From an uncultured Erysipelotrichaceae bacterium (GTDB lineage: Bacteria > Bacillota_I > Bacilli_A > RF39 > UBA660), in assembly GCA_902779035.1 (NCBI GenBank), contig CACZAH010000015.1, positions 1 through 36,260 of the forward strand: a DNA stretch of 36,260 nt, in the 5' to 3' direction. Below the pieces are notes generated by a model. That model ran no database searches, had not been told where the DNA came from, and was given only the letters and a program-made list of their open reading frames with translations. Positions 30,932 through 36,260 of this stretch are shown here, in pieces; position 1 is the first letter of the stretch; each line of letters begins with the position of its first letter. The position numbers and the translations under genes were made by a program.

Positions 30932-32153
30932 GGAACCCTCTTTTAAATATATCTTTCGCTCTTCTAAAGAACCCTCTTTTCTCATTTGTATTTCTTCCTT
31001 TTAAAGCAAGATTATATACATCTAATACTTTTTCAGCATAATATTTAGCAGAATATTGATTAGAATTAATGAGTGCTTGAGCACCTAGTTTCTTACAGTG
31101 TTCTTTATCACCCATTAGTTTTTCAATAGAACTCTTATACTTCTTCTTATCTTTAAATAAATAGCCATCTACATCTTCTTTAATAACAGTATTAAATGCA
31201 TCATCATCAAGAGCCACCACAGGAATTCCAGCAGCCATAGCCTCAATTACAGTAAGACCTTGTGTTTCAGTATGCGAAGCAGTTACAAAACAGTTCGCAA
31301 GATGATAATAATTAGGAACATCATTCCAAGGTACTTTACCTGTAAATATTACATTATCCCCTAACTTTCTAGCTTTTTTCTTAAGATCTTCTAAATCAGG
31401 TCCCCCACCAACTATTAGTAATTTACACTTCTTATTCTTTCTTACTAAACTAGCATGATTATCAATTAGAAAATCAATACTTTTCTCTTTCGCAATACGT
31501 CCGACAAATAGTATTACAAAATCATCACTCTTTATATTATATTTTTCTTTTAAATTACCTACCTTCTTAAAATCAATATTCTCTTTATAAAATCTTTCAA
31601 CCTCAATACCAGTAGGTATAATATGAACATTACGATTATATTTATATTTTTCTTTAAATAAATCATAAGTCTTTTTAGTAGGTACAATTAATTCAGTAAC
31701 AGTCTTATCACAATAAAACTTAGTAAAATATTCAACTATCTTTTTACTAGTAGAATCAAAATGACCACGAGTTATATAATGTACATAATCCTCATACATT
31801 GTGTGATAAGTATGAACTATAGGTATATCTAATTGTTTTGCCATAATTCTAGCAAAAGTACCTATTCCAAACTCAGTATGAGAATGAATTATATCTAAGT
31901 TCCATTTTCTAATTTTATTAATAGCCTTAATTGGATATATACCACTTAATCTATAATCATATATTCCAGTAGGAATACCTGGAATTCTTATAATATTCTC
32001 CTTACCAAAATCATAAGATAAAATATCATTATTAACTGTTACAATATATACCTCATGCCCTAATTTACGTAAAGCATGTTCTAACATTAATATACTAGTC
32101 GCAACACCATTAATATGAGGTGCATATGTATCTGTAAAAAGCCCTATTCTCAC
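30921..32153 (-). CDS. GT4-family glycosyltransferase (probable diglyceride glucosyltransferase)
   Basis: The 410-residue protein begins MRIGLFTDTYAPHINGVATSI, the sugar-acceptor loop of GT4 enzymes such as the monoglucosyldiacylglycerol synthases. It has HSHTEFGIGTFAR and HTYHTMYEDYVHY, the donor-binding VGRIAKEKSIDFLI, and the EX7E motif ETQGLTVIEAMAAGIPVVA. Lys- and Arg-rich C-terminus (FFRRAKDIFKRGF) fits attachment to acidic membranes. By similarity it probably makes glycolipids or lipoteichoic acid anchors from UDP-glucose, but the acceptor is inferred. The start is GTG at 32153 with AAAGGAGG seven bases before. Its end overlaps tpiA. Confidence 0.88.
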   Translation of the reverse strand: MRIGLFTDTYAPHINGVATSILMLEHALRKLGHEVYIVTVNNDILSYDFGKENIIRIPGIPTGIYDYRLSGIYPIKAINKIRKWNLDIIHSHTEFGIGTFARIMAKQLDIPIVHTYHTMYEDYVHYITRGHFDSTSKKIVEYFTKFYCDKTVTELIVPTKKTYDLFKEKYKYNRNVHIIPTGIEVERFYKENIDFKKVGNLKEKYNIKSDDFVILFVGRIAKEKSIDFLIDNHASLVRKNKKCKLLIVGGGPDLEDLKKKARKLGDNVIFTGKVPWNDVPNYYHLANCFVTASHTETQGLTVIEAMAAGIPVVALDDDAFNTVIKEDVDGYLFKDKKKYKSSIEKLMGDKEHCKKLGAQALINSNQYSAKYYAEKVLDVYNLALKGRNTNEKRGFFRRAKDIFKRGFHEK

Positions 32154-32229
32154 TACAAATCCTCCTTTAATCTACTATTATTGTATCATACTTTTATATT
32201 TAATGAAAAGAAAATGCCAAGATAATCCA

Positions 32230-32286
32230 TTAAACATAATACCTTTCTGGAATTTTTTCAGATTTATTCTTTGCTGCCTCATTCAT
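32230..32286 (-). pseudogene. ORF6N micro-remnant (18 codons)
   Basis: The ORF starts at ATG 32286 after a strong AAGGAGG site and reads MNEAAKNKSEKIPERYYV before TAA. The start context is identical to that of the intact ORF6N genes, and NEAAKNKSEKIPER aligns with INEAVKNNPEKFPGR inside them. So the first codons have been joined to a point some 40 codons further in, by deletion, probably at the repeated AATGA(A). It is the decayed last member of the cluster. Confidence 0.7.
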
Positions 32287-32312
32287 TTAACCTTTTCCTC
32301 CTTAATTAATAC

Positions 32313-33179
32313 TTATAAATTCAATAGTTCTAATATCTTAATTAAATATTTTGTATCACGAAACTCATTAATTGCAAAACTCTTTTTACCTAAATCTTTA
32401 AAACTCGCACCACACGTATAAAATAATTTCCTATCTAATATAATAAATCTATCATGAAATGAATCATCATTTATGAATGTTATATTACTATACTGACTTT
32501 CATATTTTTCTTTTAATGTATCATCTATATTTTTTGATACAATTATTATCTTTTTATCTAAATCTTTTAATATATCAAGTAACTCTTTGCCAGCATAATT
32601 ATCTATTATTATTATTTCATCTTCTGCTCTATCTAATATATCTAAAAGTAGTGAATATGCATCATAGAATTCTCCTTTAAAAAAGATATGATTTTTAGCA
32701 ATATCCTCACAATCAAATTTATCAAATAATTCATTAATTCTTTTAGTATTATCATCTACTTTTTCTTCTAATAATAAAACTCGATGTGGTAGAAATGTTT
32801 TATTATAATTAATATAATGTCGCATTTTTACAAATGTATCCATGATTGTGATAGAAACACTTGTTGCAACCTTAGATTTCAATATTGTCGCAAGCATATA
32901 TATACCTTGTTCTGTAAATACTCTTGGATTTGACCTAGACTTACTACTTATATTTGCGGTCGAAAATTTCGACCACAAATTTTCTTTTTCAGAATCATCT
33001 AGTACAAAACTAAATCTTCCCGGAAATTTTTCAGGATTATTCTTTACTGCTTCATTAATTCTTTTTGTCTCTACCTGATAAAGTTTTCCTAAATCTGAGT
33101 CCAACATCACCTGTACTCCTCTAATCTCATAAATCATATCTTCAACCTTTATATTTTCTAATTCAATTATTTCATTCAT
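32313..33179 (-). CDS. ORF6N / PLD-like protein
   Basis: The 288-residue protein starts MNEIIELENIKVEDMIYEIRG. The ORF6N domain (about 8-125) contains VQVMLDSDLGKLYQVETKRINEAVKNNPEKFPGRFSF and PRVFTEQGIYMLATILKSKVATSVSI. A helical link (125-160) leads to a phospholipase-D-like domain (about 165-288) with LDRAEDEIIIIDNYAGKELLDIL and the variant motif HDRFIILD followed by GASFKDLGKK. ORF6N is a DNA-binding module; the C-terminal domain has lost the Lys of HKD and may not be a nuclease. It is downstream of a nearly identical-ended paralogue with 21 bases between. Role unknown; phage-related or defence-related regulation is possible. Confidence 0.85.
   Translation of the reverse strand: MNEIIELENIKVEDMIYEIRGVQVMLDSDLGKLYQVETKRINEAVKNNPEKFPGRFSFVLDDSEKENLWSKFSTANISSKSRSNPRVFTEQGIYMLATILKSKVATSVSITIMDTFVKMRHYINYNKTFLPHRVLLLEEKVDDNTKRINELFDKFDCEDIAKNHIFFKGEFYDAYSLLLDILDRAEDEIIIIDNYAGKELLDILKDLDKKIIIVSKNIDDTLKEKYESQYSNITFINDDSFHDRFIILDRKLFYTCGASFKDLGKKSFAINEFRDTKYLIKILELLNL
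32952..32980. repeat. Palindrome inside ORF6N copy at 32313-33179
   Basis: A 14-bp inverted repeat with one-base centre (32966): core GGTCGAAA / TTTCGACC, extended outward by TTTG / CAAA. One mismatched pair (32957 with 32975) becomes a G-U pair in the coding-strand RNA. Encodes LWSKFSTA. Confidence 0.85.
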
Positions 33180-33200
33180 TTAACCTTTTCCTCCTAATAA

Positions 33201-34067
33201 TTATAAATTCAATAGTTCTAATATCTTAACTAAATATTTCGTATCGTGAAATTCGTTAATTGCAAAACTTTTCTTACCTAAATCTTTAAAACTTGCCCCA
33301 CATGTATAAAATAATTTCCTATCTAATATAATAAATCTATCGTGAAATGAATCGTTATTTATAAATGTTATATTACTATACTGACTTTCATATTTTTCTA
33401 TTAATTTATCATCTATATTTTTAGATACAATTATTATTCTTTTATCTATACTCTTTAATATATCTAACAATGTTTTACCTGCATAGTTATCTATTATAAT
33501 TATTCCATTTTTTGCTTTATCTAATATATCTATAAGTAGTGAATATACATCATACATTTGTCCCTCAAAAAACAATTTACTAGCTTCTTTTTCTTTAAAT
33601 TTATCTAGCGTATTTTCTAAAGTCAATAATCTATTCTCATGATTAATTAATATTTCATTATTAATTAAACTATTAGAAAAATATCTTCGCATTTTTACAA
33701 ATGCATCTATAATTTGAATATTTACCTTAACTGCTATATCACTTTTTAATAAACCAGATAACATCATTATACCTTGTTCAGTTAAAACATATGGTAAATA
33801 TTTAAAATGTAGGCCTGTTAAATTATTATTTTTATTTAAGGTCACAAATTGTGACCTTAAAGATAATACATCAATTTCCTCATTTGTGAGTTGAAAACAA
33901 AACTTATCAGGAAATCTATTTATATTTCTCTTAATAGTTTGATTTAAAACCTTAGTTTCTACTTGATATAATTTAGCTACATCTTGTGACAGCATCACTT
34001 GTACTCCTCTAATCTCGTATATCATATCTTCTATTTTTATATTTTCTAATACAACCATTTCATTCAT
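33201..34067 (-). CDS. ORF6N / PLD-like protein, divergent middle
   Basis: The 288-residue protein shares its first 25 codons (ENIKIEDMIYEIRGVQVML) and its last 120 or so with the 32313-33179 gene; the final 48 residues, HDRFIILDRKLFYTCGASFK onward, differ at two positions only. The middle, from about residue 27 to 160, is clearly different: SQDVAKLYQVETKVLNQTIKRNINRFPDKFCFQL, LRSQFVTLNKNNN and YVLTEQGIMMLSGLLKSDIAVKVNIQIIDAF. This gives it another presumed DNA-binding surface. The start is ATG at 34067 after GGAGGAAAGGG. It is expected to be transcribed with the copies on both sides. Confidence 0.85.
   Translation of the reverse strand: MNEMVVLENIKIEDMIYEIRGVQVMLSQDVAKLYQVETKVLNQTIKRNINRFPDKFCFQLTNEEIDVLSLRSQFVTLNKNNNLTGLHFKYLPYVLTEQGIMMLSGLLKSDIAVKVNIQIIDAFVKMRRYFSNSLINNEILINHENRLLTLENTLDKFKEKEASKLFFEGQMYDVYSLLIDILDKAKNGIIIIDNYAGKTLLDILKSIDKRIIIVSKNIDDKLIEKYESQYSNITFINNDSFHDRFIILDRKLFYTCGASFKDLGKKSFAINEFHDTKYLVKILELLNL
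33835..33861. repeat. Palindrome inside ORF6N copy at 33201-34067
   Basis: Perfect 13-bp inverted repeat: TTTAAGGTCACAA (33835-33847), centre A, TTGTGACCTTAAA (33849-33861). Encodes LRSQFVTL. Confidence 0.9.
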
Positions 34068-34104
34068 TTTACCCTTTCCTCCTTAAACATAATATATCAA
34101 TTAA

Positions 34105-34414
34105 TATATTGTCGCACGCATATATATATTCCTTGTTCTGTGAATACTCTTGAATTATATCTTCAACCACCATAGTTATTCTCTAAACTTGAGGTCGAAA
34201 TTTTCGACCTCAAGTTCTCAGTTTCAATATCATCTAATATAAAACTAAATCTTATTGGAAACTTTTCAGGATTATTCTTTACTGCTTCATTTATTCTTTT
34301 TGTCTCAACCTGATAAAGTTTAGCTAAATCTAAGTCCAACATTACTTGTACTCCTCTAATCTCATATATCATATCTTCGACTATAATTTCACCTCTTTCA
34401 ATAATGTTTTCCAT
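34105..34414 (-). pseudogene. ORF6N gene, degraded 5' part only
   Basis: It starts MENIIERGEIIVEDMIYEIRG at 34414 and follows the ORF6N pattern to LENNYGG, then meets TGA. Beyond the stop the same frame continues RYNSRVFTEQGIYI, so CGA has changed to TGA. A little further on an AT repeat has gained two bases relative to the intact gene, shifting the frame (ICVRQY for MLATIL), and homology ends at about 34105; the PLD-like part is gone. It is closest to the 32313-33179 copy (VETKRINEAVKNNPEKFP). It still has a good promoter, so it probably provides the promoter of the cluster. Confidence 0.8.
34186..34216. repeat. Palindrome inside the degraded ORF6N copy
   Basis: Perfect 15-bp inverted repeat: AACTTGAGGTCGAAA (34186-34200), centre T, TTTCGACCTCAAGTT (34202-34216). 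It is the longest of the four. Encodes LRSKISTSSL. Confidence 0.9.
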
Positions 34415-34444
34415 AATACGTCTCCTTTTTAAAGTTGTATAATA

Positions 34445-34473
34445 CTTATATCAAATGAGGATAACCAAGTCAA
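34445..34473 (-). promoter_or_regulatory. Promoter of the right ORF6N cluster
   Basis: -35 TTGACT (34468-34473), 17-bp spacer, -10 TATAAG (34445-34450), about 25 bp upstream of the first start codon of the cluster. Confidence 0.6.
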
Positions 34474-34500
34474 ATGAATGATTTTAGTTTTCTACATACT

Positions 34501-34530
34501 AAAAAACACCAATAATAAATTATTGAGTGT
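34501..34530 (-). terminator. Terminator after the GNAT gene
   Basis: ACAC-CAATAAT and ATTATTG-GTGT arms form an 11-bp stem with one bulge on the minus strand, followed by six T. It separates the acetyltransferase gene from the ORF6N cluster. The remaining bases to 34603 are A/T-rich with no gene. Confidence 0.65.
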
Positions 34531-34603
34531 CAAATAATTATATTCTGTTTATTTAGTAATGTAGAATTTGTAAAATCATAAAATTTAATTTTTTTTCATT
34601 TTT

Positions 34604-35155
34604 TTAATTCTTATTAATCATTTTATAAACCTTTTGATTATAATACTTATCTCCTATTTTGTATCCATCTTCTCGAATTGATTCTAAAGTCATTCCAATA
34701 CTTTCTGCAAGTTTAACAGAAGAATCATTAATGTCTGCAATAGATGCTTCTATTCTATGAATATTAAGCTTTTTAAATGCAAAATCTATTACCTTTATAA
34801 CTGCTTCTTTTGCGTAACCTAATCCATTATAATTATAGCCAATAATATAACCAATCTGAGTATTATTATTTAAAAAATCTCTTGAGTGCAACTGAATAAG
34901 ACCAATTATTTCTTGTGTCTCTTTAATTACTATTCCCCATCTAAAATGATTACCATTAGAATAATACTCTTTATACTTTTCAACAAGTGGTTTATAATCT
35001 TCAAAACTATTAAATGGTATCTGATAATAATATTTATAATATTCATAGTTATTGTAAATATTATTATATAGTTTAATAGCATCTTCATCTACAATCTTCC
35101 TAAGTATTAATCGTTCCGTTTCTAACTCTTCATATAAGTCAATTTTTTCTTCCAT
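34604..35155 (-). CDS. GNAT-family N-acetyltransferase (RimJ/RimL type)
   Basis: The 183-residue protein starts with ELETERLILRKIVDEDAIKLY, the usual opening of RimJ/RimL-type GNAT enzymes, and contains WGIVIKETQEIIGLIQLH, IGYIIGYNYNGLGYAKEAVIKVIDFAFKKLNIHRIEASIADINDSSVKLAESIGMTLE, which includes the acetyl-CoA-binding loop (here YNYNGLGYAKEA in place of Q/RxxGxG/A). The family acetylates N-terminal amines of ribosomal proteins or small molecules; the target is unknown. It has a consensus promoter and its own terminator. Confidence 0.87.
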   Translation of the reverse strand: MEEKIDLYEELETERLILRKIVDEDAIKLYNNIYNNYEYYKYYYQIPFNSFEDYKPLVEKYKEYYSNGNHFRWGIVIKETQEIIGLIQLHSRDFLNNNTQIGYIIGYNYNGLGYAKEAVIKVIDFAFKKLNIHRIEASIADINDSSVKLAESIGMTLESIREDGYKIGDKYYNQKVYKMINKN

Positions 35156-35182
35156 AACTACTCCTTTTTAATAACTATAATA

Positions 35183-35211
35183 ATTATACTTTAATTAAAA
35201 CTGTTTTTCAA
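35183..35211 (-). promoter_or_regulatory. Promoter of the GNAT gene
   Basis: -35 TTGAAA (35206-35211), 17-bp spacer, -10 TATAAT (35183-35188). It overlaps the 3' end of the yitT pseudogene. Confidence 0.75.
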
Positions 35212-36075
35212 GCTCACCTTTAATACCTAAGCCTTCACTTTTAACCATAAATATCGATATATTTAGTTTTTTCATATGTCTTTCTAACTTAATTAATCCA
35301 TATTTAGTTAATACAGTATAAATAATGTAAGTTCTAGAATCATCATATCCACCTTTAGCATCCCAATAAGTAAAATCTCTATTTAATTCATTTTTAATAT
35401 AATCATTAATAATCATTGGATTTTCTTTACAGAATATAAAGGCTGTTGAACATATATTTTGCTCATGCATTTTATCTGTCATAAAGCTATCTACTGCAGA
35501 TGAAATTATAGATTAGATCATTATAGATATTCCATATCTTAATCCTGCAATTGTGTATATAAATATATTAACTACTAAACCTAGTTTACCTACTGAAAAT
35601 TGATTATTCATTTTAGCAAGAGCAAGTCCTACTATATCTGTTCCACCCGTAGATGCACCACTAGATAAAATCATTCCTACTCCAACACCGCTTAGTAATC
35701 CACAATTACTACGTTTGCCAAAACATCATCTATTAATAATCTACATGGTATTAATGATAACATTATAGATTGTATTGAAACTGCAAATAATGTTCTAAAG
35801 AAGAATGTTTTACCGATTGACTTATATGCTATTATAAATAAAGGAACATTTATTACATAATAGATAATGCCACTAAAATCAAACGATGTATTAATTTTAA
35901 AAACATCTATTACAAAACTTCTAATTATTTGTGATATACCTAATATTCCTCCAGTATATAAATTATTAGGTACAATAAATAGATTAATTGCAAAACAAAA
36001 TATAAAAGAGCCTACTATTGCTTTTATAAAATCCATATAATTCCAATTTAATAATTGATTAATTTTTTCTCTCAA
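35195..36075 (-). pseudogene. YitT-family membrane protein with DUF2179 domain, broken twice
   Basis: Three pieces form one YitT protein. The first has the N-terminal membrane part (FIKAIVGSFIFCFAINLFIVPNNLYTGGILG) and loses its frame near 35703, where one T is missing from ATTTGTGG. The second frame continues CGLLSGVGVGMILSSGASTGGTDIVGLALAKMNNQFSVGK to GISIMI, then a TAA replaces the expected Tyr codon at about 35515. The same frame goes on SIISSAVDSFMTDKMH into the DUF2179 domain (ICSTAFIFCKENPMIINDYI onward) and ends at 35195. The start is uncertain; a TTG at 36075 gives a family-like length of about 293 residues. YitT proteins have no firmly known substrate. With two lesions it is likely non-functional. 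Confidence 0.85.
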
Positions 36076-36122
36076 GTCGCCTAAAGTGTTGCTGTAATGA
36101 TTAAAGTATGATAATATATAAG

Positions 36123-36219
36123 TGCGAAGAATGAATAATATGAATCTTAGAAAGTGGCTTGTATCGGCTAATCTTGATTCATTCTTCGCAAAATTATGAT
36201 TCATTGAGATTAGTCGATA
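36123..36219. promoter_or_regulatory. Overlapping inverted repeats upstream of yitT
   Basis: TGCGAAGAATGAAT (36123-36136) and ATTCATTCTTCGCA (36177-36190) are perfect 14-bp inverted repeats 40 bases apart. TATCGGCTAATCT (36162-36174) pairs with AGATTAGTCGATA (36207-36219) at 12 of 13 positions. The two stems interlock and cannot form together. They could be alternative structures of a leader RNA, or DNA-level sites. I find no known riboswitch or T-box motif. The rest of 36076-36260 shows no gene. Confidence 0.55.
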
Positions 36220-36260
36220 AAAGCTTCTTTTAATATATGAATAATGAAGTAGAAAAAAAT

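Noticed and set aside
1-36260. TGA read as tryptophan (Mycoplasma-type code)
   Set aside because: TGA ends lysS, deoC, the surface-protein gene and the Tim44-like gene exactly where family homology ends, and conserved Trp positions use TGG.
1-36260. tRNA or rRNA genes
   Set aside because: I looked for cloverleaf-like GGTTCGAATCC and rRNA signatures and found none; the TGGTACC-type match at 22234-22247 is the T-box.

Overview
The window is a chromosomal segment of a very AT-rich, low-GC Gram-positive bacterium. It carries spo0A, a T-box-controlled tyrS, lonA, strong AGGAGG ribosome binding sites and TTGACA/TATAAT promoters, and it uses TGA as a stop (the deoC TGA overlaps the next ATG). This points to an uncultured gut-type Bacilli/Erysipelotrichia-like Firmicute with the standard bacterial code, not a Mycoplasma. 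The taxonomic placement is inference. Almost every gene lies on the minus strand; only galE and a TetR regulator are on plus.

Layout. 1-1027: two tandem ORF6N/PLD-like genes, one cut by the window edge and one frameshifted. 1131-4415: a lysS - histidine phosphatase - ackA operon. 4416-4763: a compact cassette that looks like a type I toxin-antitoxin locus (23-residue membrane peptide, sequestered ribosome binding site, antisense RNA). 4764-8457: queA - miaA - J-domain membrane protein - dusB, a tRNA-modification operon. 8465-10884: a large membrane-anchored repeat protein with a dockerin-like domain. 10956-13944: flavin reductase, CapA-like protein, a small coiled-coil gene and a divergent TetR gene with a palindrome between the two promoters. 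13970-18834: accessory genes (a frameshifted membrane-anchored protein, two beta-rich proteins, two YgjV-type membrane proteins, a nucleotidyltransferase-like gene, a large coiled-coil protein). 18862-24456: lepB, rplS, galE, tyrS with T-box, a Tim44-like protein, deoC and a HAD phosphatase that appears leaderless. 24617-26966: a gene split by a complete 1,700-bp IS66-family element with an 8-bp target duplication. 26976-32153: lonA, spo0A with a 0A box upstream, tpiA and a GT4 glycosyltransferase. 32230-34414: a second ORF6N cluster with two intact genes and two remnants. 34604-36260: a GNAT acetyltransferase and a YitT transporter-like pseudogene.

The housekeeping parts are ordinary. Two things stand out. 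First, the 4416-4763 intergenic cassette: the toxin mRNA leader and the convergent antisense RNA are homologous to each other (an inverted duplication that includes their promoters), so the mRNA 3' end can pair either with its own leader or with the antisense RNA, and the leader also holds an anti-Shine-Dalgarno sequence. Second, each ORF6N paralogue contains, at the same codon position, a 25-31 nt palindrome whose sequence differs between copies while its symmetry is kept, within a gene whose two ends are conserved and whose middle is divergent.

The window also shows repeated gene decay: frameshifts or stops in one left-hand ORF6N copy, in the 13970-14990 gene and in yitT, a degraded ORF6N copy, an ORF6N micro-remnant, and the IS insertion.
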